From the NCBI GenBank assembly GCA_963930645.1, contig OZ005657.1:54090653-54154652 (forward strand): a stretch of 64,000 bases of DNA. Direction: 5' to 3'. A model generated the notes under the pieces. It did not search any database and was not told where the DNA came from. It worked only from the letters and a program-made list of their open reading frames with translations. This stretch comes from Salticus scenicus (lineage: Eukaryota; Arthropoda; Arachnida; Araneae; Salticidae). Shown piece after piece: positions 1 to 8,640 of the stretch. The translations under genes and the position numbers were made by a program. Each line of letters opens with the position of its first letter. Within the stretch, counting starts at the first letter, position 1.

Positions 1-264
1 AGCAGGGCAAAATCCATAGGGGGAGGAGCAACACAAACCACCAATAGGAAGCATCATGCAGGGCAGGACCAATCAGAGAGGAACACACGTACACACACAC
101 ACCACAAAAAGGGAGGGAGGGAAGGAGTAAACAATTCTTTTTTTTCATTAATATTAAACTAATAAGTAAATTTAATAAAAGTTAACCATTAATTATTTTT
201 TTTTATTAAAATTATTTTATTATAACTAATATTATGTTATAAACATAATATAGGAAATTATTTA

Positions 265-1394
265 ATTGAATTAAACAAATTTTTCCAGGCTGTAGACAGC
301 AAAGTGGAATCAGATTTTTCATTGACAATTTTATCACGATTAAGGAAATAACTAAATTTTCCAAAAAATCCAGTTTGGAAACGCGCTTGGCATGAAAGAT
401 AATTTTGGCACTCTTAAAATTAAAACTATGATCAAATTCCCAACTGTGCTTCGCAATAGAAGATTTAGAAATTTCTTGATTCGCAACATGCCGAGAATGT
501 TCACGTAAACAACATTCAAGATTTCTTTTAGTTTGACCAATATAAGATAAATCACAATTATTACAAGGGACATTATAGATACCCCACTTATGAAGCTCAG
601 GAACAGGGGATTTAGTTGAAGGGAATTGGAATTTATTGACAGGTTTAAAAATAACGTGAAAATTGAAACGCTTTAAAACTTTGGCTAATTTAAAACATAA
701 GGGGGGATAAAAAGGTAAGACAACAAGATTATCAGGTTTAATTTTATCATCAATGGAAAGAGTAGAATTATAAGTTGGCCTACTGAACTTTTTGAGAGCT
801 TTATCAATTATAGAGGGTCTAAGACCTCTTTTAATAGCAACAGACTTTAAATAATTGAGTTCTTTTTTAATAAAAGAAGTATCAGAACAAATTGTAAGGG
901 CATGATACACGTAAGTGTATTTTTTGTTTAGCCGGATGATTAGAGAGAGCATGGGGAGGGTTAGAAACAGAGAAAGGTTTCCTGTATACACAGGTTTTAA
1001 AAGAGGAATCGTACCTAGTAACTAAAACATCAAGAAAGGGAAGTTGATTACAATTTTCTAACTCGAAGGTAAACTGGATATGGGGATCAATAGCATTAGC
1101 AATATTAAGAATGGCAGAAACATCAAACGGATTTTCAACAAGAATGAAAGTGTCATCTACGTAACGTAACTAGCATTTTAAATTTAACATCTTTAATAAT
1201 TTTTCCTCAAAATAATGCATATAGATATCGGCAAGAATAGGAGATAAAGGATTACCCATACTTAAACCATCACACTGTTTATAAAATTTGTTATTAAATT
1301 CAAAAGTAGTTTGGGAAACAGAGTTTAGATAGATTGACAAATTCTTTGATTTCAATGTCAGAATAATGAAATTCGCGTAATCTATTAGATTATC
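265..1394 (-). pseudogene. Penelope-like retroelement RT/GIY-YIG, minus-strand copy, broken
   Basis: This is the C-terminal half of a Penelope-like protein, read on the minus strand from about 1394 to 265. It retains a stretch upstream of RT motif B, the motif itself (GLSMGNPLSP), the YVDD catalytic box and the C-terminal GIY-YIG endonuclease domain. Compared with the plus-strand copy it carries three lesions: a TGG-to-TAG stop just before YVDD (near 1170), an 11-bp deletion near 930, and a one-base deletion near 345. The N-terminal fingers and most of the palm are missing, so the copy is 5'-truncated, as usual for target-primed insertions. It has about 100 bp more 5' sequence than its partner. 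It is a dead copy. Confidence 0.88.
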
Positions 1395-2438
1395 AAATTT
1401 TATAAACAGTGTGATGGTTTAAGTATGGGTAATCCTTTATCTCCTATTCTTGCCGATATCTATATGCATTATTTTGAGGAAAAATTATTAAAGATGTTAA
1501 ATTTAAAATGCTGGTTATGTTACGTAGATGACACTTTCATTCTTGTTGAAAATCCGTTTGATGTTTCTGCCATTCTTAATATTGCTAATGCTATCGATCC
1601 CCATATTCAGTTTACCTTCAAGTTAGAAAATTGTAATCAACTTCCCTTTCTTGATGTTTTAGTTACTAGGTACGATTCTTCTTTTAAAACCTCTGTGTAC
1701 AGGAAACCTTTCTCTGTTTCTAACCCTCCCCATGCTTTCTCTAATCATCCGGCTAAACAAAAAATTGGCACCTTTTACACTTACGTGTATTGTGCCCTTA
1801 AAATTTGTTCTGATACTTCTTCTCTTAAAGAAGAACTCAATTATTTAAAGTCTGTTGCTATTAAAAGAGGTTTTAGACCCTCTATAATTGATAAAGCTTT
1901 CAAAAAGTTCAGTAGGCCAACTTATAATTCTATTTTTTCCATTGATGATAAAATTAAACCTGATAATCTTGTTGTCTTGCCTTTTTATCCCCCCTTATGT
2001 TTTAAATTAACCAAAGTTTTGAAACGTTTCAATTTTCACGTTATTTTTAAACCTGTCAATAAATTCCAATTCCCTTCAACCAAATCCCCTGTTCCTGAGC
2101 TTCATAAGTGGGGTATCTATAATGTCCCTTGTAATAATTGCGATTTATCTTATATTGGTCAAACTAAAAGAAATCTTGCATGTCGTTTACATGAACATTC
2201 TCGGTATGTTGTGAATCAAGAAATTTCTAAATCTTCTATTGTGAAACACAGTTGGGAATTTGATTATAGTTTTAATTTTAACAGTGCCAAAATTATCTTT
2301 CATGCCAAACACATTTCCAAACTGGATTTTTTTGAAAATTTAGCTATTTACCTTAATCGTGATAAAATTGTCAATGAAAAATCTGATAACACTTTGCTGT
2401 CTATAGCCTGGAAAAATTTGTATAATTCAATTAAATAA
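1395..2438 (+). CDS. Penelope-like retroelement RT/GIY-YIG endonuclease, 5'-truncated
   Basis: The frame is open from the junction at 1395; the first ATG is at 1425 and gives 337 aa. The protein begins inside RT motif B (MGNPLSP), followed by YVDD at residues 33-36. A linker leads to a GIY-YIG nuclease domain with GIY at 230-232, YIG at 243-245 and the arginine-rich segment after it. In Penelope-like elements the RT primes DNA synthesis at a nick made by the GIY-YIG domain. The N-terminal fingers and RT motifs 1-3 are missing, so the fragment should be inactive, although no stop or frameshift interrupts what remains. An A/T-rich 3' UTR and then a C/T-rich, GT-rich segment follow, matching the left arm. 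Family assignment is firm; subfamily is not determined. Confidence 0.88.
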   Translation, partial: KFYKQCDGLSMGNPLSPILADIYMHYFEEKLLKMLNLKCWLCYVDDTFILVENPFDVSAILNIANAIDPHIQFTFKLENCNQLPFLDVLVTRYDSSFKTSVYRKPFSVSNPPHAFSNHPAKQKIGTFYTYVYCALKICSDTSSLKEELNYLKSVAIKRGFRPSIIDKAFKKFSRPTYNSIFSIDDKIKPDNLVVLPFYPPLCFKLTKVLKRFNFHVIFKPVNKFQFPSTKSPVPELHKWGIYNVPCNNCDLSYIGQTKRNLACRLHEHSRYVVNQEISKSSIVKHSWEFDYSFNFNSAKIIFHAKHISKLDFFENLAIYLNRDKIVNEKSDNTLLSIAWKNLYNSIK

Positions 2439-2744
2439 TTTCCTATATTATTTTTATAACATAAATATTTGTTATAATAAAATAATTTTAATAAAAAAAA
2501 AATAATAATAATTAATGATTAATTTTTATTAAATTTACTTATTAGTTTAATATTATTAAAAATAATAATAATAATTGTTTACTCCTTCCCTCCCTCCCTT
2601 TTTGTGGTGTGTGTGTACGTGTGTTCCTCTCCGATTGTCCCTGCCCTGCATGATGCTTCCTATTAGTGGTTTGTGTTGCTCCTCCCCCTCTGGATTTTGC
2701 CCTGCTTTCAGTCTTGCTTTTACCTCCAAGGCAGTTGTACGTGT

Positions 2745-2795
2745 TTGGACCTGATGAAGAAAGGCTACGTCCTTTTGAAACCGGTTGTGCTGCTT
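2745..2795 (+). ncRNA. Hammerhead-ribozyme-like core in the Penelope-like 3' region
   Basis: CTGATGA at 2751-2757 is followed by a 6-bp stem (GAAAGG with CCTTTT, one G-U pair, loop CTACGT) and then GAAA at 2777-2780. This order of catalytic core and stem II is that of a type I hammerhead. Penelope-like elements are known to carry hammerhead motifs in their terminal repeats, which supports the call. Stem III would be very short (ACC/GGT) and stem I is not convincing by eye, so cleavage activity is uncertain. The matching site of the left copy lies outside the window. Confidence 0.5.
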
Positions 2796-2829
2796 TAAAA
2801 TTTATGGTGTGTGAAGAAGTTTTAATTTC

Positions 2830-3780
2830 TTTCTATTGACTGTACGCCAGTTTTTGAATTTATTTTTGGTAAATAATAAATAGTTATTTATTTAAAAATG
2901 GTTGCATTTTTTAAAAAATTACTAGCTTTTCTTTTAATTATTTCACTTAAAAATATTAATGTCATTTTTATAAAAATGCTAAGTTTAATAACAATATATA
3001 AAATGAGTTTTATGCATTTCATATATACCTAAATATACCTAATTATTTTATACCTTTACTTTACTAAATATTAATATATACCTTTACTTTACCTTTACCA
3101 AACCAGTCTAATTCTTTTTTATTCATCTTTCATATTAATTATATGAAAAAAGTAATTTAAATTAATAACAAAATATTTTTTAATTTTTTAATTTAAAATT
3201 TATTTTTGTAAGTTACATTCAATTTCTGGATTAGATAATAAGTATTAGTTTCATTCTCTGGTGATAGATGGTGCCACCACAACTTTGTAAAAAAGAAGTT
3301 TCTTATAATCTTGATTATAAGCCCCTCCCTATGTTTTATTTGTTTTGCTTCTAAAAAAGGAGGCTTATAATGAGGATTTTACAGTACATTCTAATTTTAA
3401 TAATGTAGATTTTTTCTGTATTAAAAATTCAGTTTTTTTCTTTTTTTTTCTCCTTTTTTGAAATTAAAAGTTTCTTATTCATGATTTACGTTTCATATTA
3501 TCATTATAAGAAATTAAGAGCAAAAATATTACATTAATAGCGATCTTGGATACTCACTTCATAAAAATATTCTCTTTTAATATAGAAAGTTAAAAAAATA
3601 TATGTATCAGACCTTCAAAAATTTTACAGGAGAAAAAATTCCCTGTCTCTTCTGGAAGTAAAATAGATGACACGTAAGTCAATTGAACATATTTAGGGTT
3701 TATTAATTTTATTAACTTACTATAGTTGGAGAAAAAAACCATAATTAATTCATTATAAAGCACTAAAATTTAAAAAAAAG
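2830..3780. other. AT-rich intergenic sequence, no gene seen
   Basis: Long A and T runs and degenerate TACCTTTA repeats (3030-3100). No coding region or structured RNA was recognised. Confidence 0.6.
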
Positions 3781-3783
3781 ATT

Positions 3784-3928
3784 TGATTAAAAAAAAAAAA
3801 AAAAAAAATTCCAATGTTTTTCCACAAAATTCACTGAATTTTCCTTGTTCTTGCAATAAATTTCCAAATTCCCTGTTTTTAGTAGATTTTCAATTCCCTG
3901 AGTTTTCCCTGTTCCGTAGCAACCCTGT
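3784..3928. mobile_element. Solo terminus of a hAT-like non-autonomous element
   Basis: Read on the minus strand from 3928, the sequence begins CAGGGTTGCTACGGAACAGG and has repeated AGGGAA-type words. This is the style of hAT terminal inverted repeats. A matching left end was not found, so the element is truncated or its boundary is missed. Confidence 0.4.
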
Positions 3929-4355
3929 TACTGTTACCTGATCATATATAGAACTGACGCCTAGGGAATCTATATTATATAATCTATTAAAACTTTAACA
4001 GGCTCTTTAACACCTAAATCATTTTCTTCCTCAATATACTTTTATTATTAAGTTAACTTAAAGGCTGCAAAAATTAAAACTGAATTAGTTTTTCATCATT
4101 TAAAAATGCATATTTTAAATTATTAATATTTACAGTAGAAACTCAATCCATTGTTTTTTCACGGGATGCATGAAAAAATTTTAAAATAATGTAAAATATT
4201 ATTCAACATAAAACAAATATACTTAATAGTAATATTATTAACATTATATTTTATTGTTATATTAATGCCTTTTCAAAACGATGCAAAGATATTTAAAACA
4301 AAGGTAAACCAAAACTAGAAGTATTTATATTGCCACAAAGTCAGCTTTCTTTGTA

Positions 4356-4425
4356 GCCGGCGTGGCGTAGAGGTATGTCTCTGGACTGTCACCCAGACGA
4401 CCTCAGTTCGATTCCAGCCGGGGGC
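4356..4425 (+). other. tRNA-like segment with Pol III boxes inside the gypsy LTR
   Basis: An A box (TGGCGTAGAGG, 4363-4373) and a B box (AGTTCGATTCC, 4405-4415) flank an anticodon-arm-like hairpin TCTGG/CCAGA whose loop holds CTGTCAC, as in tRNA-Asp (anticodon GTC). The T stem and acceptor stem pair poorly, and the anticodon loop is one base too long. It is therefore a tRNA-derived relic, not a tRNA gene. It is also present in the 3' LTR at about 25288-25357. Confidence 0.55.
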
Positions 4426-4494
4426 AAGTGAATTTAAAGACTCTAAAAATTATTTCTAAATTCTTATAATCATCTTTGCATATTTAATTTCCTA

Positions 4495-4550
4495 TTCTAG
4501 CAGTTTCTAGAATATTCTAATTTATGTTAATCGTGTATTCTGGAATATTC
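4495..4550 (+). promoter_or_regulatory. Two heat-shock-element-like clusters in the gypsy LTR
   Basis: Cluster 1 is TTCTAGAATATTC (4505-4517): three perfectly alternating pentamers (TTC, GAA, TTC with 2-bp gaps). Another TTC sits in phase ten bases upstream (4495-4497). Cluster 2 is TTCTGGAATATTC (4538-4550), again three perfect alternating units. Both lie directly upstream of the TATA box at 4559, the usual place for heat shock factor sites. AT-rich sequence makes GAATATTC common by chance, so function is inferred. Confidence 0.55.
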
Positions 4551-4558
4551 GAATATTG

Positions 4559-4566
4559 TATATAAG
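4559..4566 (+). promoter_or_regulatory. TATA box of the gypsy LTR promoter
   Basis: TATATAAG, nine bases after the second heat-shock-like cluster. Candidate initiators TCAGT (4578-4582) and TCAGC (4594-4598) lie downstream; neither is at the ideal 30-bp spacing. Confidence 0.7.
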
Positions 4567-4697
4567 CGACTTGTTCCTCAGTTTGTGTATGTTCTCAGCC
4601 GAGTGTAGCTGTGTCACAAGTTTGTCCTACTAATAAACTACGTTTGTTACTTAACTTCGAGTGTTCACTTTGACTCTTCACGACATCTGTGACATTT

Positions 4698-4713
4698 TGG
4701 TGGAGGCGCCGGG
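4698..4713 (+). promoter_or_regulatory. Gypsy primer-binding site
   Basis: TGGTGGAGGCGCCGGG begins four bases after the LTR end. TGG at the start is expected for pairing with a tRNA 3' CCA. The tRNA species was not identified from memory. Confidence 0.65.
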
Positions 4714-4830
4714 TAGATAAACCTTGCAAACGTGGATAACAGTGATAATCTTCGCAGAAGTCTCCATTTAAGAGGACAGTCTCCCGAGTACGGACTTTAT
4801 TTTCCAGAGAGCAAAAAGAAGAAAACGAAA

Positions 4831-5973
4831 ATGCCAGAAACCAAAGTGCCAGAAGAGACCAAGCCCATCGTACTGACTCCTACCTACCAGCAACCAAGGA
4901 GCCCGTCGACCTTCCGAGGAGTGCCTGGAGAAGACCCTCTGAAATGGCTTAAAGAATACGATCGAGTGGCTAAATTTAACAAATGGGATGACATGATGTG
5001 CTTAGCCAATGTGTATTTCTTCCTTGATGGTACGGCAAAGCAATGGTTCGTAAACAATGAAGATACTCTGAATTCCTGGGAGGTGTTCAAGAAGGAATTA
5101 AGCGACCTTTTCGGCGACAGACAAAAGTATACCAGGAAGGCAGAAGAACAATTGAAGTACAGAGCACAGCGGTCAGGAGAGAGTACACAGTCCTATATAC
5201 AGAGTGTCTTAGGTCTGTGCCAGGAAATTAATCCTTCAATGTCCGAAGTCGAAAAAGTATCTCACCTAATGAAAGGCGTTGCAGAGGACATTTATCAGAC
5301 CCTGCTGACGAAAGAAATCAGCACCACAACTGATTTCTTTAAATGGTGCAACTACATCGAGGATATGAAGCAGAAGAGGGTTGGACGACAAAGATTTGAG
5401 AGGCTTCCGAACGTCGTACCAGTAGCATCCATGGAGGAGGAACCAGATTTGGTATCCCTTGTCCGCCAGATTGTACAAGAGGAAATCCATCGACTGATCA
5501 ACCAGACGAAAGAACCTTCAGAGTCATGTTCGCCATTCCTGGAAGAAATAGTCCAAGACGAAGTTCAAAGGGCTCTAGCCCCCGTTTCAGCAACACCAAC
5601 CAAAACTCCACGACGACCAACATATGCCACGGTAACCAGGGAATCCAGAGTTCCTATCCTGAGATCACCCACGCAGCCGAGAAAAACTGACCTTTGGAGA
5701 ACAGCTGACAACAGACCAGTCTGCTTCCACTGTGGACGTCCTGGACATGTTGTGCGTTATTGCCGAGAGAGAAAGGCTATTTTCGACAGTTATCGACGAC
5801 GCCGACAGAACCCCGACGAAACTGATGCAGAAGAAGAACTTCGCCGACCAAGCTTCACTCGCCGTTCAACTCCCAGTCCAACTAGAGGTCGATCTCCAAC
5901 ACGCCGTTTCAGATCACCGTCGCCATATCGTCGACCAAGTCGATCTCCAAGCCGCAATAATGAGGGAAACTAA
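4831..5973 (+). CDS. gag: Gypsy Gag polyprotein (capsid and CCHC nucleocapsid)
   Basis: The start is the first in-frame ATG (4831), giving 380 aa; the frame is open upstream to 4732 but without an ATG. Residues about 35-190 form a Retrotrans_gag capsid domain: the LKWL...YDRVAKFNKW segment, then FLDGTAKQWF, then FKKELSDLFGD. A CCHC zinc knuckle (C-x2-C-x4-H-x4-C, CFHCGRPGHVVRYC) lies near residue 300, followed by a basic Arg/Ser/Pro tail. Gag assembles the particle and binds element RNA. The stop codon at 5971-5973 directly follows a slippery heptamer, and the protease frame is -1 relative to gag. This frame appears intact. Confidence 0.93.
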   Translation: MPETKVPEETKPIVLTPTYQQPRSPSTFRGVPGEDPLKWLKEYDRVAKFNKWDDMMCLANVYFFLDGTAKQWFVNNEDTLNSWEVFKKELSDLFGDRQKYTRKAEEQLKYRAQRSGESTQSYIQSVLGLCQEINPSMSEVEKVSHLMKGVAEDIYQTLLTKEISTTTDFFKWCNYIEDMKQKRVGRQRFERLPNVVPVASMEEEPDLVSLVRQIVQEEIHRLINQTKEPSESCSPFLEEIVQDEVQRALAPVSATPTKTPRRPTYATVTRESRVPILRSPTQPRKTDLWRTADNRPVCFHCGRPGHVVRYCRERKAIFDSYRRRRQNPDETDAEEELRRPSFTRRSTPSPTRGRSPTRRFRSPSPYRRPSRSPSRNNEGN

Positions 5974-6024
5974 ACGGAGCGACCTTCCAAGGAGGTGAGG
6001 CCGCATGTAAACAAAATCCTCCGT
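5964..6024 (+). promoter_or_regulatory. Candidate -1 ribosomal frameshift signal at the gag stop
   Basis: GGGAAAC (5964-5970) fits X-XXY-YYZ in the gag reading frame (G GGA AAC, then TAA). Slipping one base back enters the protease-pol frame, which opens just after a TGA at 5961-5963. Downstream, ACGGAG (5974-5979) can pair with CTCCGT (6019-6024) around an inner CCTT/AAGG hairpin. The spacer is short (3-5 nt). The overlap of the two frames is only about ten bases, so slippage has to occur here. Confidence 0.72.
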
Positions 6025-6268
6025 CGGCCGCAATGATGACTGGTAACCAACTAGACGTAATTGTGGATAAAAAGGCGGTACGAGCCTTAGTGGATTCTGG
6101 AGCCTCATTTTCTGTCGTCTCCGATAAGTATCGTCGATCTCTAAAGAAGGTTCTGTTTTCTGAAGCCAAGAACGTTATGCTCAAAGTCGCCGATGGAAAT
6201 TTTGTCCGGCCGATGGGAAAATGTGTTTTACGTATTCTCATAAATAGCAGAGAGTTGCCATTTGAATT
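5964..6268 (+). pseudogene. pol: Gypsy Pol, N-terminal part (protease), cut by the copia insertion
   Basis: The frame opens at 5964 after a TGA, with no ATG needed if it is entered by frameshifting; the first ATG is at 6033. It encodes the start of a retropepsin-like aspartic protease with the active-site motif VDSGAS followed by FSVV, and then the flap region. The frame is severed at 6268 by the copia 5' LTR, which adds a few foreign codons before a stop at 6314. The rest of pol resumes at 21944 after one GAATT duplication, with the frame preserved if the insertion is removed. Confidence 0.9.
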
Positions 6269-6593
6269 TGATATCTATATCAATGTCCTCATATTAAAAT
6301 TAAGAAACATTTGAATTTACTTATTGTTTTATCTTAAAAATATATATTTAAACTTACCTTTATTTATTAAATCCTTTTTGATATTTAAAATTTACTTTGC
6401 ATCTATTCTTTTCAAACATCGTTACTTTGTTTACTATGTCGGCGTTGCCATTTCTCGTCTGCATAATCTTTCTTGTTTGAGCTGTTGCCACTTCTTGGAA
6501 ATTGTCATTTTTTTATTATGTTTCAATTTTCACCACCGGATGTCGTGGCGCGGCGGTCAACGTTGTTATGCAGATCAGTTTGTTTAGATAGAA

Positions 6594-6627
6594 TATAAGG
6601 CCGTGATGTTTGGGAGATACTTCAGTT
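6594..6627 (+). promoter_or_regulatory. Copia LTR core promoter (TATA and initiator)
   Basis: TATAAG at 6594-6599 and an arthropod-type initiator TTCAGTT at 6621-6627. The initiator A (6624) is 30 bases from the first T of the TATA box, which is the expected spacing. Confidence 0.7.
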
Positions 6628-6943
6628 TCAGCTGAGTTCAGTTCTAGTGTGCTCCTGCTAGCCTTGGCTTGGAGTCCCGGTTTGAATAGCTGCGGGCGGC
6701 TGTTCTTTTGGAATAGTTATGTTCTGTACGATGAACTCATATTTAAATATTTAGGTAAATCGAATGTTAAATTGCTGTTGTTAAGTTTGATAGTTTTATA
6801 ATGTTAATATTTGTTTACAGTCGTTCAAGTTTGAGGTTTTTTTGATATGCAATAGTTTCTTCAGAAGTTTAAATGATTAGTTTATTTGAGGACTTTTTAT
6901 GCTAAGTTTGTTTTTTGAACTTTAATGATTTATCGAAATCGTT

Positions 6944-7396
6944 GGTCATGCGGCGACCACGAATTGACTTTGATCTTCTACTAAAATTAAGCTCAAACCA
7001 AGTAATTTACACGTTCTATTCATTGGTCATTTGGCGTCCATGAAGTGTGGTATAGTTTAGCTGACTTTATTTTTCAATGGCATTCGCTGGTCATTTGGCG
7101 ACCGCGATCTTCAAGTAATTTACATGCTCTATTCATTGGTCATTTGGCGACCATGAAGTGTGGTATAGTTTAGCTGAACTTTATTTTTTCAATGGTATTC
7201 GCTGGTCATTTGGCGACCGCGATCTTCGGAAATTCTTGTGCAGAGTTTTGATTTTCAACTAATGATTCATCTGTTTTTCTTCAATATGGTTTCGGTGTTA
7301 CAGCATATGTGTCTGATCGTTCTTCTGGTAAAAATGCTTGTACTGGTGTGAAGTGATGTTGTTTGTTCTATCTTCTACATTGGTCATGCGTAGACC
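6944..7396 (+). promoter_or_regulatory. Six repeated GGTC-N7-GACC palindromes in the copia LTR
   Basis: Sites start at 6944, 7025, 7089, 7138, 7204 and 7382. The consensus is GGTCATTTGGCGACC, with GGTCATGCG variants at both ends; the copy at 7025 has GTCC in place of GACC. Four lie in the 113-bp tandem units. GGTCA resembles a nuclear-receptor half-site, but the binding protein is unknown. All are conserved in the 3' LTR. Confidence 0.6.
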
Positions 7397-7765
7397 ATGT
7401 AAAAGAACTTGATACCAAAAGACTTCGTTTTTCTTCCATGTATTATCAAGTAACCCAAATATGTGATTGGAGAGGTAATATGATTTTGAATTGATGTTGA
7501 GAATTAATTTTTGTTATATTGAATTTGAAAATTTTTGTTATATATATATTTATATTAAATTGTTTCCTAATCATTGTTATAATTGTTTTTTCCTAATCTA
7601 TTATATTTCCATGAATAAATTAATTTTCGTTTAAAAAATATTTTTGTCTTTACTGAGTCTGAAACTTTTACATACTAGTCAAATTGAAATTTTCTAAAAT
7701 AATTCTATTGCAGTTTTTTCTGCTTAATATAAGTTTGTTTAAGATAGACCTTAAAATGTCTAACA

Positions 7766-7783
7766 TCTGGGTTATGGGCCCAG
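7766..7783 (+). promoter_or_regulatory. Copia primer-binding site: initiator tRNA-Met anticodon arm
   Basis: TCTGGGTTATGGGCCCAG directly follows the LTR. It is the reverse complement of the anticodon stem-loop of metazoan initiator tRNA-Met (CAT anticodon within CCCATAACCC). Drosophila copia is known to prime from an internal fragment of this tRNA, not its 3' end; the same mechanism is inferred here. Confidence 0.88.
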
Positions 7784-7871
7784 TTTAAATAAAGTTCTTT
7801 TTGACTAGTTTTTTTTGTAGACTCAGTGGATTCAATTTGTTTCTTTTGTGATATATTTAAATTGGTTAATC

Positions 7872-8480
7872 ATGGCGTATAATTTAGTACCTCAAATAGT
7901 TAAACTTAATTCTCATAATTACTCTGGTTGGAAATGCGACATCAAGTTCCTTTTAATGGAAAAAAATGCCTACGATATCGTAACTGGTATCGAAGAGCAA
8001 CCTGTAAAAAGTGATACTGTCACTGTTGAATCTATAAATGATTTTAAGAGAAGGCAGAATGCTGCTATGTCCTTAATCTATTTAAATATCGAACCAGAAT
8101 ATCGGAGTTTAATTAGCGAATGTGATGATCCCGCTAAAGCTTGGGAAATCCTTAAAGTCAATTTCCAACCAGACAGTAGAAGTCACCATATGAAGTTATA
8201 TTCTGAATTAATGTCTTGTTTTTTTGACCCTGGCGAATCTATGGCAATTTATGCCGCAAAAATTTCAAAAATATCTGATCAATTAAAATCTATTGGTAAA
8301 CCTATAAATGACGAGTATCTGTGTTTTCAGATTTTACGTTTTTTGCCCGATAAGTTTGACCAAATCGTCCAGCAAATTTTAAGGTGGCCTGATAAAGACT
8401 TTATTTTTAAAAATATCGTAACTGAATTGTGTGCTGAGGAGACTCGTCTCCAGCTCAGGAATATTGACAAATCTAGGGTT
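7872..8480 (+). pseudogene. gag: Copia Gag, N-terminal part, interrupted at 8480
   Basis: The ATG at 7872 begins MAYNLVPQIVKL, a typical copia-family Gag start; the open frame reaches back to 7848 without an ATG. The segment NYSGWKCDIKFLLMEKNAYD and the later AWEILKVNFQ are characteristic of copia Gag (UBN2/DUF4219-type). About 203 codons precede a junction at 8480/8481. Beyond it, foreign sequence adds about 50 codons to a stop at 8628. The frame resumes at 16256 after one TT is subtracted, and leads to the zinc knuckle. Confidence 0.9.
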
Positions 8481-8640
8481 CCCATACAACCAAAAGGATC
8501 CATTGGATGTCCTACAAATATCATACAGATCCTACAACTGACATATCCGGTAAGTGTCATAAAACAGCAACCAGAGAATGCCTTATGCATGATACTCGTA
8601 GGATCGCGGGGGTTTCAAGTGCATAGATAATACAGAGGAC

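Larger units (their letters stand above)
1..2706. repeat. Large inverted repeat made by two head-to-head Penelope-like copies
   Basis: Bases 1-1293 are the reverse complement of roughly 1395-2706, with scattered substitutions and small indels. The spacer is about 100 bp of extra 5' sequence present only in the minus-strand copy. The centre is at about 1394, where both copies share the short string CAAATTTTATAAAC, so the junction may have formed by microhomology. Both 3' ends point outward. The left arm continues beyond the window. Similarity was read by eye from the two arms, including a shared C/T-rich and GT-rich 3' untranslated stretch near 2580-2630. Confidence 0.9.
4331..4694 (+). repeat. 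Gypsy 5' LTR (364 bp)
   Basis: Starts TGCCACAAAG and ends CTGTGACA. It contains a tRNA-like segment (4356-4425), two heat-shock-element-like clusters (4495-4517 and 4538-4550), a TATA box (4559-4566) and an AATAAA polyadenylation signal (4632-4637). This gives a plausible U3-R-U5 layout with transcription starting near 4580-4596. Confidence 0.95.
6269..7765 (+). repeat. Copia 5' LTR (1497 bp)
   Basis: Begins TGATATC and ends TCTAACA. It contains a TATA box and initiator (6594-6627), a 113-bp tandem duplication (6999-7111 and 7112-7226) and six GGTC...GACC palindromes. An AATAAA lies at 7614-7619. At 1.5 kb the LTR is long for a copia element. Short frames inside it (6324-6587, 6610-6801) recur in the 3' LTR but look non-coding. 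Confidence 0.95.

Noticed and set aside
4356..4425. Functional tRNA-Asp gene
   Set aside because: The T stem and acceptor stem do not pair and the anticodon loop has an extra base.
6324..6801. Two frames (87 and 63 aa) conserved at 20503-20981
   Set aside because: They lie in the copia LTR pair, so conservation only reflects LTR identity; no motif is present and the LTR promoter overlaps them.
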